A DNA stretch of 44,228 nt from Sphingobium indicum BiD32. GTDB lineage: Bacteria; Pseudomonadota; Alphaproteobacteria; Sphingomonadales; Sphingomonadaceae. The notes under the pieces were generated by a model that was not told the origin of the DNA, did no database searches, and was given only the letters and a program-made list of their open reading frames with translations. Positions within the stretch are counted from its first letter, which is position 1, and each line of letters begins with the position of its first letter. Location of the stretch: assembly GCF_000382885.1 (NCBI RefSeq), contig NZ_CAVK010000153.1:1-44228 (forward strand). The letters run 5' to 3'. The translations under genes were made by a program, and so were the position numbers. Positions 29,120 to 37,701 of the stretch are shown piece after piece.

Positions 29120-30484
29120 ATGGCATCGAGAGCCGACCAGCTCGCATCCAATCTCAGCCTCGCGAAATTCAGCCAGGCGACCGACCTTAAGAAGCGCCTG
29201 TGGTTTACGCTGGGCGCGCTGATCGTGTTCCGTTTCCTCAGCTTCGTGCCGCTGCCCGGCGTCGATCCGACTGCCCTGTCGCAGCTCTATAGCCAGACGC
29301 AGGGCGGCATCCTCGACATCTTCAACACCTTTTCGGGTGGCAGCCTTTCCCGCATGAGCCTGATCGCGCTCGGCGTCATGCCCTACATCACCGCCTCGAT
29401 CGTGGTGCAGCTGGGCGCGTCGCTGTCGCCCAAGCTGGCGGCGATCAAGAAGGAAGGGGAGAGCGGTCGCAAGAAGCTCAACCAATATACCCGTTATGGC
29501 ACGGTCGGCCTGACCGCGGTGCAGGGCTATTTCATTGCCGTCGGGCTGGAAGGCTTTGGCGCGCAATCGGGCGTGGCCGCTGTCATCGAACCGGGCATGT
29601 TGTTCCGCCTGACCGCGGTCGTCTCGCTGATCGGCGGCACCATGTTCCTGATGTGGCTGGGTGAACAGATCACCTCGCGCGGGATCGGCAACGGCGTGTC
29701 GCTCATCATCATGGCAGGCATCGTTGCCCAGCTGCCGGTGACGCTCAGCAATCTGTTCAAGTCGGGCAGCGAAGGCACGATCTCTGGCCTGCTGATCTTC
29801 CTGGTCATGGTGATGGCGGTCGGCCTGGTCCTTCTGATCTGTTTCATGGAGCGCGCCCAGCGCCGTGTGCTGATCCAATATCCCAAGCGCCAGACGCGCC
29901 AGGGTCTGATGCAGGCGGACCGCAGCCACTTGCCGCTCAAGGTCAATACCGCAGGCGTGATTCCGCCGATCTTCGCCAGTTCGCTGTTGCTGATGCCGCT
30001 CACCATCTCGCAGTTTGCGGGTCAGACCGTGGCGGGTGAGAGCAGGCTCGGCGATTTCGTGCTGACGCTGAACCAATATCTGTCGCACGGTAGCCCGGTT
30101 TACATGGCGCTCTATGGCCTTGGCATCGTATTTTTCTGCTTCTTCTACACCGCCGTGGTGTTCAACCCGGAAGAGACGGCCGACAATCTCAAGCGCAATG
30201 GCGGCTTCATCCCCGGCATCCGTCCGGGCAAGAATACCGAAAATTACTTGGATTATGTGCTGACACGCATCACGGTGATTGGCGCGGCCTATCTGGCGTT
30301 CATCTGTCTGGTGCCGGAATTCGCCATCGCACGGGCGGGAATTCCATTCTACCTTGGTGGGACTAGCCTGTTGATCGTTGTCAATGTTACGGTCGACACC
30401 GTGACCCAGATTCAAAGCCATCTGCTCGCTCATCAATATGGTGATCTGATCAAGAAGGCGAAGCTGAAAGGCCGTATGCGCTGA
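29120..30484 (+). CDS. secY: Preprotein translocase subunit SecY
   Basis: The 454-residue inner-membrane protein forms the SecYEG channel. About ten hydrophobic segments are visible. The family blocks are RFLSFVPLPGVDPTAL in the first helix region, LGVMPYITASIVVQL, and the cytosolic loop QRRVLIQYPKRQ with RSHLPLKVNTAGVIPPIFA. Length is normal. The end, YGDLIKKAKLKGRMR, is a usual SecY tail. GAAGGGCAGCCACC precedes ATG. adk follows after 46 nt, forming the end of the spc operon. Confidence 0.98.
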   Translation: MASRADQLASNLSLAKFSQATDLKKRLWFTLGALIVFRFLSFVPLPGVDPTALSQLYSQTQGGILDIFNTFSGGSLSRMSLIALGVMPYITASIVVQLGASLSPKLAAIKKEGESGRKKLNQYTRYGTVGLTAVQGYFIAVGLEGFGAQSGVAAVIEPGMLFRLTAVVSLIGGTMFLMWLGEQITSRGIGNGVSLIIMAGIVAQLPVTLSNLFKSGSEGTISGLLIFLVMVMAVGLVLLICFMERAQRRVLIQYPKRQTRQGLMQADRSHLPLKVNTAGVIPPIFASSLLLMPLTISQFAGQTVAGESRLGDFVLTLNQYLSHGSPVYMALYGLGIVFFCFFYTAVVFNPEETADNLKRNGGFIPGIRPGKNTENYLDYVLTRITVIGAAYLAFICLVPEFAIARAGIPFYLGGTSLLIVVNVTVDTVTQIQSHLLAHQYGDLIKKAKLKGRMR

Positions 30485-30530
30485 TCGGCGCAAAACGGCT
30501 CAGGGCGCACAACAGGGGAGAATGCGCGCA

Positions 30531-31187
30531 ATGAACATCATATTGCTTGGCCCTCCGGGCGCTGGCAAGGGAACGCAGGCCAGCCGTCTGGTGGAAAGCC
30601 GGGGCATGGTCCAGCTGTCGACCGGCGACATGCTGCGCGCCGCGGTAAAGGCAGGTACGCCCGTTGGGCTACAGGCCAAGGCGCTCATGGAGGCAGGTGC
30701 TCTTGTGCCTGACGAAGTCGTCTCCGGCATCATTGGCGAGGCGCTCGACGCGCTGGCACCCGACACCGGCGTCATCTTCGATGGCTATCCCCGGACGGAG
30801 GCACAGGCTCACTCGCTCGACGCGATTCTGGAACAGCGCAGCCGGTCGCTCGACCATGTCGTCGAACTGGAAGTCAATGAAGATGCGCTCGTCGAACGCA
30901 TCACTGGCCGTTTCACCTGCGCCAGCTGCGGTGAGGGTTATCACGACATATTCAAGGCACCCAAGGCCGAGGGTGTCTGTGACAAGTGCGGTGGCACCGA
31001 ATTCAAGCGTCGTCCCGACGACAATGAAGAAACAGTGCGCACCCGCATGACCGAATATCGTGCCAAGACCGCACCGATCCTGCCGATCTACGAAGCGCGG
31101 GGCATCGTATCACGGGTCGATGGCATGGCGGACATGGACGATGTGAGCGTTGCGATCGCCGCTATCTTGGACGGCGACGCCACCTGA
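30531..31187 (+). CDS. adk: Adenylate kinase, long form with zinc-type LID
   Basis: The 218-residue enzyme interconverts ATP + AMP and 2 ADP. The P-loop GPPGAGKG is at residues 7-14 and FDGYPRTEAQA is the AMP/core signature. The LID domain has four Cys (C130, C133, C150, C153) in the Cys-X2-Cys...Cys-X2-Cys pattern that binds structural zinc in many adenylate kinases; E. coli Adk lacks it. ATG 30531 is preferred to ATG 30522 because GGGGAG (30515-30520) lies 10 nt before it and only 1 nt before the other. It closes the spc cluster; the usual next genes rpsM-rpsK-rpoA-rplQ are absent. Confidence 0.96.
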   Translation: MNIILLGPPGAGKGTQASRLVESRGMVQLSTGDMLRAAVKAGTPVGLQAKALMEAGALVPDEVVSGIIGEALDALAPDTGVIFDGYPRTEAQAHSLDAILEQRSRSLDHVVELEVNEDALVERITGRFTCASCGEGYHDIFKAPKAEGVCDKCGGTEFKRRPDDNEETVRTRMTEYRAKTAPILPIYEARGIVSRVDGMADMDDVSVAIAAILDGDAT

Positions 31188-31224
31188 GCTACACTGCCTT
31201 CCTGACGCAAAGGGGGAGGGCATT

Positions 31225-31758
31225 ATGCGCATGATCGGGTTATTGGCATGGGCTGGCGCGGCGATGGCTGCGCCGGCCCATGCTGCCGTTACGGCGACCA
31301 GCGATATCGGTTTTGCGACACAAAGCAGCGTCGAGATCGCAGCGGAGCCTGGCGCGGTCTATGCGTTGCTGGCGGTGCCCGGCCGCTGGTGGGATGACAG
31401 TCACACCTATAGCGGGGATTCGGCCAATATGACGCTGGATCCGCGCGCTGGCGGCTGTTTCTGCGAAACCATCCCCGATCCGTCCGGCAAGCCCGGCAGT
31501 ATCGAACATGGCCGTGTCATCTACGCCGTGCCGGGCAAGCAGTTGCGCCTGTCGGCGGCGCTGGGACCGCTCCAGAGCGAAGGTGTCGTCGGCACGCTCG
31601 ATTTTTCGATCCAGCCAAAGGGCAAGGGGGTCCAGGTCACCATGACCTATATCGTGGGTGGCTATCTGCGCGGCGGCCCCGCCGCGATCGCGCCCATCGT
31701 CGATCAGGTACTGAACGCGCAATTGCAGGGTCTGAAGCGGGCTGGCGAGGCGCACTGA
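31225..31758 (+). CDS. Periplasmic SRPBCC-family protein
   Basis: The 177-residue protein begins with a signal peptide, MRMIGLLAWAGAAMAAPAHA, probably cut before AVTA. The mature part resembles the START/SRPBCC (polyketide cyclase/AHSA1-like) fold: SVEIAAEPGAVYALLAVPGRWW is the usual first strand and helix, and GTLDFSIQPKGKGVQVTMTYIVGG the late strands. It may bind a hydrophobic ligand; substrate unknown. GGGGGAGGG lies 6 nt before ATG 31225. It follows adk by 37 nt, but the function is not linked to ribosomes, suggesting an insertion point after adk. Confidence 0.82.
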   Translation: MRMIGLLAWAGAAMAAPAHAAVTATSDIGFATQSSVEIAAEPGAVYALLAVPGRWWDDSHTYSGDSANMTLDPRAGGCFCETIPDPSGKPGSIEHGRVIYAVPGKQLRLSAALGPLQSEGVVGTLDFSIQPKGKGVQVTMTYIVGGYLRGGPAAIAPIVDQVLNAQLQGLKRAGEAH

Positions 31759-31816
31759 CCGTCCGGCTGATGCGATCTGGCAAGGGACCAGCAACAAAAG
31801 AGGGTTAAGACGCGAT

Positions 31817-31836
31817 AGTTAACCACGATGTTAACT
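31817..31836. promoter_or_regulatory. Inverted repeat upstream of the acyltransferase
   Basis: AGTTAAC (31817-31823) and GTTAACT (31830-31836) form a perfect 7-bp dyad with a 6-nt spacer, 32 nt before the ATG at 31869; another TTAA lies at 31805. The arrangement TTAA-N8-TTAAC differs by one base of spacing from the CtrA box (N7). It could be a regulator site overlapping the promoter. Confidence 0.4.
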
Positions 31837-31868
31837 GATTTATTGCTCATGTGTTGCTATGGCGTGCC

Positions 31869-32900
31869 ATGGCCGGATCGCCTTCTCCCCATGCTCGCCT
31901 GACCGAGCTGGACGCCCTGCGCGGCATCGGGGCGCTGTGCGTGCTGATCTTCCACTATTCCACCCGCTTCCATGAGCTGTTTCCGCAGGCCAGCCATGTG
32001 CCTTTCAGCTTCCCCGGCGGAAACTACCGGGTGCTGCTGTTCTTCACCATTTCGGGCTTTGCGATCTTTTTCACGCTCGACCGGATCGGATCGGTCGCGG
32101 ATTTCATCGTCAACCGCTTCGCGCGTCTTTATCCCGCCTATCTGGTGGCGATGCTGATGACGCTGGGCATCGAATATCTCGCCCAAGCGACCCAGTTGCT
32201 GGTGGGGCCGGTCGCGATCCTTGCCAATTTCACCATGTTGCAGGGTTTCGCCTTCATGCCCGAAGTGGATGGCGCTTACTGGACGTTGACGGTGGAGATC
32301 GGCTTTTATGTCTGCATGATCGCACTGTGGCGGTTCGCGGGTCTCAAGCGTCTTGAACCTGTCCTGGCGGCGTGGCTGGCAGTGCGCTGGCTCTATTTTG
32401 TCTGGCCCGACATGCCCGAACGCATCATCATGCTGCTGGTGCTTCGCTATCTGCCCTTCTTCGTCATCGGGATGCTGTCCTATCGTGTCTGGGCCGGACG
32501 GCGCAGCTGGCGGCAGCAGGCGCCCTATATGCTCCTGGCGCTGGCATCGGTGGCGACGATCGAGACATGGGACGTCACCATCGTAGCGTGCGTCCTGATC
32601 GCGGCCTTCGCGGCGCTGATTGCAGGGCGACTGAGTTTCCTGAGTCAGCGCCCGCTCGTCTGGCTGGGCGGGATCAGCTATTCCTTTTACCTCATCCACC
32701 AGCATGTTGGCTTCGTTGTCATGCTGGAGGTTGCCAAGGCAGGCTATAGCCCATGGGTCGGCTTTTTCGCCGCCTTCGCCGTGGCGCTGCTGCTGGGGAC
32801 GGCGATCAACCGCGTGGTCGAACGACCCGCTGGCGAGGCGATATTGGCCTGGTGGAAACGCCGTCGCGGGCGGGCAGCCGTCGCCATCGCCCCGGCATGA
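31869..32900 (+). CDS. Acyltransferase family 3 membrane protein
   Basis: The 343-residue protein has about ten hydrophobic segments and matches acyltransferase family 3 (OafA/NodX type), which O-acylates cell-surface glycans from the inner membrane. The N-terminal block LTELDALRGIGALCVLIFHY holds the conserved Arg and the His in HY; the segment SFYLIHQHVGF near the C-terminus is also typical. The substrate cannot be predicted. ATG 31869 is chosen; a GTG at 31851 would add 6 residues, and no clear ribosome binding site decides. It converges on the CsgG-like gene through a shared hairpin. Confidence 0.85.
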   Translation: MAGSPSPHARLTELDALRGIGALCVLIFHYSTRFHELFPQASHVPFSFPGGNYRVLLFFTISGFAIFFTLDRIGSVADFIVNRFARLYPAYLVAMLMTLGIEYLAQATQLLVGPVAILANFTMLQGFAFMPEVDGAYWTLTVEIGFYVCMIALWRFAGLKRLEPVLAAWLAVRWLYFVWPDMPERIIMLLVLRYLPFFVIGMLSYRVWAGRRSWRQQAPYMLLALASVATIETWDVTIVACVLIAAFAALIAGRLSFLSQRPLVWLGGISYSFYLIHQHVGFVVMLEVAKAGYSPWVGFFAAFAVALLLGTAINRVVERPAGEAILAWWKRRRGRAAVAIAPA

Positions 32901-32902
32901 CA

Positions 32903-32935
32903 AAGGGCGCAACCGGATAGACTGGTCGCGCCCTT
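32903..32935. terminator. Bidirectional terminator hairpin
   Basis: AAGGGCGC (32903-32910) and GCGCCCTT (32928-32935) form a perfect 8-bp stem between the convergent acyltransferase and CsgG-like genes, which stop 2 nt and 8 nt away. The A and T ends give short T-tracts in both directions, suiting a shared terminator. Confidence 0.65.
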
Positions 32936-32942
32936 CTGGATG

Positions 32943-33713
32943 TTACTTGGCGACCGGCGCTGCCGCCGCTGCATTTTCAGGCAGGCCGCCCATCTGCGTC
33001 ACCATCTTGGTATAGGCGTCCAGATAGGCCAGCACGATCACCTGGCCGATGTCGGTATTCTGGTAACCGCCGCCGCCGACTGCGGCCAGACCACCCATCC
33101 AGCCAAGACCGCCACCGCCGCCAAAGCTCAGGTCCGATTTGCGGAAATAGCCTTCCGCCATCACTTCCTCTTCGGTCGTGCGGGCATTGACGACCGACAG
33201 CATGACATTGGCCTCGCTCTTCTTGATCGAGATGCCGCCGAGCAGTGCGCCGCCGATCCGGCCGCCGAGCATCCCGCCCAGCATCCCGCCAAAGGCATTG
33301 CCGCCGCTATTCTTGTTGGTGGTCACGATGTCGGGCTGGATGAAATAGTCCGCAGCCTTGACTTGGCCCTTGCCCAGATTGCTGCCAGACTGCAATTCAC
33401 CCGAATCCGCCATTGCCCGTTCGAGGTTGCGACTGGCCATCGATCGGCCGCGATTGACCAGACCGAAACAGCCAGATTGCTGCACGAACAGCTTGATGAT
33501 CGCTTCCGGGCTGCCCAGGCTCAGTTCGCGCCACCACTGATTGTCCGGCTCGACAATCGCGACGGTGCCGAGGCGTTTGGTGCAGCGGGGAATTTCCATC
33601 TGCTTTTTCGTCTGGGCCTGACGACCGGACGATCCCTTGTCGGCGGCCATGGCTTGCGGCGCAACCAGCGCCAGACAGAGCGCCGCTGCTGTCACCCTCT
33701 TATATACACGCAT
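32943..33713 (-). CDS. CsgG/HfaB-family exported protein
   Basis: The 256-residue protein has a signal peptide (RVYKRVTAAALCLALVAPQAMA) and a mature region resembling CsgG/HfaB: an RLGTVAIVEP-like strand, SPEAIIKLFVQQSGCFGLVNRG, and GKGQVKAADYFIQPDIV, followed by a Gly-rich stretch (GGMLGGMLGGRIGGALLGG) and MLSVVNARTTEEEVMAEGY. Family members include curli and holdfast export lipoproteins in the outer membrane. No lipobox Cys follows the signal here, so a pore like CsgG is uncertain. ATG 33713 is preferred (GGGG 9 nt upstream); a TTG at 33719 is the alternative. It is divergent from lepA. Confidence 0.82.
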   Translation of the reverse strand: MRVYKRVTAAALCLALVAPQAMAADKGSSGRQAQTKKQMEIPRCTKRLGTVAIVEPDNQWWRELSLGSPEAIIKLFVQQSGCFGLVNRGRSMASRNLERAMADSGELQSGSNLGKGQVKAADYFIQPDIVTTNKNSGGNAFGGMLGGMLGGRIGGALLGGISIKKSEANVMLSVVNARTTEEEVMAEGYFRKSDLSFGGGGGLGWMGGLAAVGGGGYQNTDIGQVIVLAYLDAYTKMVTQMGGLPENAAAAAPVAK

Positions 33714-33896
33714 TTTCAAGAACCCCGTTTGCTGCTTGATCTGAATTTGTGCGCGCCCCGATATTTTGGCTGATCATATCATAGCGCCGTCAGGCTTCCA
33801 AGCGGAGCGGGGCGGGGTGACGGCCATTGTCATCTTATCCGGCGGGCCATTCGCGATCCTGCTGACAGGGCCGATGACACCTGCTATCGGCGCGCA

Positions 33897-35705
33897 ATGA
33901 CGCAGCTTAGCCACATCCGTAACTTTTCGATCATCGCCCATATCGACCATGGCAAGTCCACGCTGGCGGACCGCCTGATCCAGCGGACCGGCGGCCTGAC
34001 CGACCGTGAGATGAGCGCCCAAGTCCTTGATAATATGGACATTGAGAAGGAGCGCGGGATCACGATCAAGGCGCAGACGGTGCGGCTCGACTATGTCGCG
34101 AAAGACGGCCAGACCTATGAACTGAATCTGATGGACACGCCGGGGCATGTCGACTTCGCCTATGAAGTCAGCCGCTCCCTTGCCGCGTGCGAGGGCGCGC
34201 TGCTGGTCGTGGACGCGGCGCAGGGCGTGGAAGCGCAGACTCTGGCGAATGTTTACCAGTCGATCGAGCATGATCATGAGATCGTGCCGGTCCTGAACAA
34301 GATCGACCTGCCCGCCGCCGAGCCCGAAAAGGTGCGCAAGGAAATCGAGGATGTCATCGGCCTCGACGCATCCGAAGCGGTGCTGGCCAGCGCCAAATCG
34401 GGCATCGGCATCGACGAGATACTCGAAGCCATCGTCAAGAAAATCCCGCCGCCCAAGGGCGACCGTGACGCGCCGCTGGAAGCGATGCTGGTGGACAGCT
34501 GGTACGACCCCTATCTGGGCGTCGTCATTCTGGTCCGCGTGGTCAATGGCGTCATCAAGAAAGGCCAGGCGATCAAGTTCATGATCGGCGGCACCGAACA
34601 TCTGATCGACCGGGTGGGCTGTATGCGCCCCAAGATCGAGGCGCTGCCCGAACTGGCGGCGGGCGAGATCGGCTTCATCACCGCGCAGATCAAGGATATC
34701 ACCGAAACCCGCGTCGGCGACACCATCACCACGGTGAAAAATGGCGCGGCGAAACCGCTGCCGGGCTTCAAGGAAGTGCAGCCGGTGGTGTTTTGCGGCC
34801 TGTTTCCGGTCGACGCCAATGATTTCGACAAGCTGCGCGACTCCATCAGCAAGCTGCGCCTGAACGATGCCAGCTTCTCCTTCGAGATGGAAAGCAGCGC
34901 GGCGCTGGGCTTCGGCTTCCGCTGCGGTTTCCTGGGGCTGCTCCATCTGGAGATCATTCAGGAGCGGCTGACCCGCGAATATGATCTGGACCTGATCACC
35001 ACCGCGCCGTCGGTAGTGTACAAGATTCAGCTGACCTATGGCGCGGGCGAGATCGATCTGCACAACCCGGCCGACATGCCCGACCCGACCAAGATCGACG
35101 AGATTGAGGAACCGTGGATCGAGGCGATCATCTATTGCCCCGACGAATATCTGGGTTCCATCCTGAAACTGTGTCAGGACCGGCGCGGCATCCAGAAGAA
35201 CCTCACCTATGTCGGCGGCCGTGCGCAGGTGACGTACGAACTGCCGCTCAACGAAGTGGTGTTCGATTTCTACGACCGGTTGAAGTCGATCAGCCGGGGC
35301 TATGCCAGTTTCGACTATCACCAGATCGGCTATCGCGAGGGCGACCTGGTCAAGATGAGCATCATGGTCAACAGCGAGCCGGTCGATGCGCTCAGCATGA
35401 TCGTCCATCGCGGCACCGCCGAATCGCGCGGGCGCGGCATGTGCGAGCGCCTCAAAGACCTGATCCCCCGCCACCTGTTCAAAATCCCGATCCAGGCGGC
35501 GATCGGCGGCAAGGTGATCGCGCGTGAGACGATCGCGGCGATGCGCAAGGACGTGACCGCCAAATGCTATGGCGGCGACATCAGCCGCAAGAAGAAGCTG
35601 CTCGACAAGCAGAAGGAAGGCAAGAAGCGGATGCGCGAATATGGATCGGTCCAGATTCCGCAGGAAGCCTTCATCGCCGCGCTGCGCATGGGCGACGAGA
35701 ACTGA
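33897..35705 (+). CDS. lepA: Elongation factor 4 (LepA)
   Basis: The 602-residue GTPase is a ribosome-associated factor acting in 30S biogenesis and translation under stress. G1 (AHIDHGKST) is at residues 14-22, G3 is [17 protein letters not shown] and G4 NKIDLPAA. The LepA-specific C-terminal domain is intact, with [17 protein letters not shown] and the tail [20 protein letters not shown]. The start ATG is the last feature of a 183-nt divergent gap in which I could not pick a promoter. A small gene is coupled to its stop codon. Confidence 0.97.
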   Translation: MTQLSHIRNFSIIAHIDHGKSTLADRLIQRTGGLTDREMSAQVLDNMDIEKERGITIKAQTVRLDYVAKDGQTYELNLMDTPGHVDFAYEVSRSLAACEGALLVVDAAQGVEAQTLANVYQSIEHDHEIVPVLNKIDLPAAEPEKVRKEIEDVIGLDASEAVLASAKSGIGIDEILEAIVKKIPPPKGDRDAPLEAMLVDSWYDPYLGVVILVRVVNGVIKKGQAIKFMIGGTEHLIDRVGCMRPKIEALPELAAGEIGFITAQIKDITETRVGDTITTVKNGAAKPLPGFKEVQPVVFCGLFPVDANDFDKLRDSISKLRLNDASFSFEMESSAALGFGFRCGFLGLLHLEIIQERLTREYDLDLITTAPSVVYKIQLTYGAGEIDLHNPADMPDPTKIDEIEEPWIEAIIYCPDEYLGSILKLCQDRRGIQKNLTYVGGRAQVTYELPLNEVVFDFYDRLKSISRGYASFDYHQIGYREGDLVKMSIMVNSEPVDALSMIVHRGTAESRGRGMCERLKDLIPRHLFKIPIQAAIGGKVIARETIAAMRKDVTAKCYGGDISRKKKLLDKQKEGKKRMREYGSVQIPQEAFIAALRMGDEN

Positions 35706-36178
35706 TCGACGCGCACGCCGCCCTGACCGGCCAACTGGTTCGGATCGAGCGGGCGGCGGCGTTTCTGGCCAATGGCATGTCGCTGGGCCTGTGTCCTGAT
35801 GCGGCGACGCAGCGGCGCGGCGCGATGCCCGCCAAGCTGATCGGCAACGGGTTGCGCGAACTCGACCTGTTCCTGACCGACCTGATCGTCGAGGCGCAGC
35901 GGATCGACCGGCTGGGCGCGGGCGCAGGCGCGGACCCCGGCGTGCATCCGGGGCGACGGATTTTCAGCGCGGCGGAGGCATGGCGGCGGGCAGGCAAGCA
36001 GTTGGGGCTGGCAGGCGCCGAGCGCGGGCGGCTGCGCGCGATGCGCGCGGCGCAGAACCGGCATTGCTATGGCGGCCTGCGCGACGGCGATGGCGGCGCG
36101 GCGATGCAGGCCGCCTGCGCCGACTATGCGCGGCTGGCGGGCGATGTGCTGGCGGCGGTGCGGGGGAGGATGGGGTAG
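35702..36178 (+). CDS. Hypothetical protein coupled to lepA, start uncertain
   Basis: A coding frame of about 158 residues follows lepA with no gap. It reads [25 protein letters not shown] and continues with mixed helical, Ala/Arg/Leu-rich sequence ending AAVRGRMG. The frame is open from an ATG at 35564, but that would overlap lepA by 142 nt. CTG at 35702 overlaps the lepA stop as CTGA, like the ATGA coupling of other operons; the first later ATG is 35777 and would remove conserved-looking sequence. I cannot decide between these. No family is recognised. Composition and frame suggest a real gene. Confidence 0.6.
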   Translation: MIDAHAALTGQLVRIERAAAFLANGMSLGLCPDAATQRRGAMPAKLIGNGLRELDLFLTDLIVEAQRIDRLGAGAGADPGVHPGRRIFSAAEAWRRAGKQLGLAGAERGRLRAMRAAQNRHCYGGLRDGDGGAAMQAACADYARLAGDVLAAVRGRMG

Positions 36179-36390
36179 GGGCGGGGCGAGAGTGCGCCAT
36201 TTGTCGCCGTCCAACGGGTGATTTCTGTTTCCTGAAAGCGGTCATTCGTTCAGGTTTAGGCGTTAGAAAAGCAGACGGTCGGCCGTCGACCAGAATCTGC
36301 CCCCCGATAGCTCCATTTTCGATATCAATAGCGGCCATTGCGGCATAAGATGGCGGCGCTCATCCCGGTGGAGACTAAAGGAGAATCGGA

Positions 36391-36630
36391 TTGGACAAAG
36401 ATGACAACTGGGGCTTGAGCAAGCCGACTTTTAAAATAGCCTCTGCGATCGCAAGTGTTATCATATTGCCAGTCATTGTCGGATCGCTTTATTGGATCAT
36501 CTCTAATGACCCACCCGCGTTGCGCTATATGGCAGTAATTAGGATAGCGATTATTGCAACCTTGCCGGGCATAGTGCTTGTAGGAATGATAGTCGGCAAA
36601 TTCGCAATCGAGCAGCATCGCCGTTTCTGA
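36391..36630 (+). CDS. Small membrane protein, two helices, TTG start
   Basis: A 79-residue frame starts at TTG 36391 with AAGGAGA about 8 nt upstream, a strong site that supports this unusual start. The product starts MDKDDNWGLSKP and has two hydrophobic helices, ASAIASVIILPVIVGSLYWI and YMAVIRIAIIATLPGIVLV, with a charged end KFAIEQHRRF. Composition is lower in GC than the flanks, pointing to an acquired gene. No family is recognised. Confidence 0.6.
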   Translation: MDKDDNWGLSKPTFKIASAIASVIILPVIVGSLYWIISNDPPALRYMAVIRIAIIATLPGIVLVGMIVGKFAIEQHRRF

Positions 36631-36685
36631 AAAGGCCATCAGTAATGGTGTTGCCGAGCGGCATCGTAAGCTTGCGACGGTAGCA

Positions 36686-36833
36686 AAAGCCGCCAGTCCG
36701 CTCTCCACCCTCAGCGCCGTTCTCGCGTTCGGTTTCATGCGGATATAGACCGGACCGGCAGCACCGGCGCGACTTGCCACGCCTTTGACCCGGCCAAATC
36801 GCCGAGATGGGTGGGAAGCGGACTGGCGGCTTT
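36686..36833. repeat. 148-bp element bounded by 25-bp inverted repeats
   Basis: The arm at 36686-36710 and the reverse complement of 36809-36833 agree at 23 of 25 bases; the arm begins AAAGCCGCCAGTCCGCT. The 98-nt interior has no open frame of note. The arms contain the GTCCGC...CCACCC words that I recall as frequent in sphingomonad intergenic repeats. It fills most of the 220-nt gap between two small membrane protein genes and may be a small non-autonomous mobile element or a paired REP-like unit. Confidence 0.6.
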
Positions 36834-36850
36834 GCGGCGGCTCCGAGCGG

Positions 36851-37180
36851 TTAGCTGCCGCTCTTTCGATAATATCGCCAGCGGTTGAAGGTTTGGAACA
36901 AGCCCCCCGAAATGAGAAGAACTGATAGAATGAAGGCTCCAGCGAAAATGGAAGAGACTGCCATCGCAACGATGTTTTCGATCGGCATATCCGATCCGTC
37001 GCCAGTCGGCTTTGGCAGTGACATCATCGTCATGAAGAGCAACGGTGTGGCGCAGAGTAGCGCTAGGCCAATACCTAATCGTCGTTTTGGTTCAGCAATT
37101 CGCATACGGTTATCCACTCGAAGAACGATAGCGACCGTTGGAATTAGGAATGCTAGGAAAACATAATCTTTGGGAGCCAT
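36851..37180 (-). CDS. Small membrane protein, three helices
   Basis: The 109-residue product begins MAPKDYVFLAFLIPTVAIVL and has three hydrophobic segments at about residues 5-20, 36-54 and 68-93, with a basic loop MRIAEPKRRLG. The start ATG 37180 has AAGGTGG 5-11 nt upstream. Codon use is more A/T-rich than neighbouring core genes. No family recognised. It lies in the small-gene accessory stretch at 36.2-37.7 kb. Confidence 0.65.
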   Translation of the reverse strand: MAPKDYVFLAFLIPTVAIVLRVDNRMRIAEPKRRLGIGLALLCATPLLFMTMMSLPKPTGDGSDMPIENIVAMAVSSIFAGAFILSVLLISGGLFQTFNRWRYYRKSGS

Positions 37181-37266
37181 ACGCCACCTTACTTTGGAAA
37201 ATCAGCGTCCGCTAGTGAGGATCATTTTACAAAAACTGAGGGTCAGGTAGTGGTCGGTATCGGCAG

Positions 37267-37623
37267 TCAGTTGATGACAGGCCGCTTTGCCCCCCACTTA
37301 CCTTCCAAACAACGCTTTTGTTCGCACAGCCCGCTCTTGATAACCTCTGTTTTGACGAAGCGGACGCGTTCGGATGGGGCGTTGGGATCAAACTCTACCC
37401 AAAGCCGACCAGCGTCCGGAGGCAGTGTAGCATCTTGACGAACGAAAGCCTTTAATTCGGGATCGGTAAGTATCATCCCGTTCCACGTTATCGATCCAGC
37501 GCTACTCACTTGCACGAGGTTACCACCTCGAAAACCGGTGTCCGGACCCAGCGGTATGTCCTGGGCATCCAGTCCATCACATCCGTTTAACGCGATCGCT
37601 AGGAACATGAGGATGATGCGCAT
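37267..37623 (-). CDS. Predicted lipoprotein with ExbD-like periplasmic domain
   Basis: The 118-residue product starts MRIILMFLAIALNGC, a signal with lipobox L-N-G-C at residues 12-15, so Cys15 should be lipidated. The rest, SITWNGMILTDPELKAFVRQDATLPPDAGRLWVEFDPNAPSERV, then VKTEVIKSGLCEQKRC, resembles the C-terminal domain of ExbD/TolR proteins, where a V-x-WNG-x-x-hydrophobic strand is followed by a helix, a strand and a second helix. The membrane anchor and its Asp are missing, so it is not a proton-driven ExbD. ATG 37623 is preferred because it begins the signal peptide; ATG 37650 is the alternative. Confidence 0.6.
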   Translation of the reverse strand: MRIILMFLAIALNGCDGLDAQDIPLGPDTGFRGGNLVQVSSAGSITWNGMILTDPELKAFVRQDATLPPDAGRLWVEFDPNAPSERVRFVKTEVIKSGLCEQKRCLEGKWGAKRPVIN

Positions 37624-37701
37624 TGGGATACGATACTGTGACGTCGGCATGTCCGCTATATGGAACGATTTAACTTCCGGAAATAGTCGTTTGCGCCCCC
37701 C

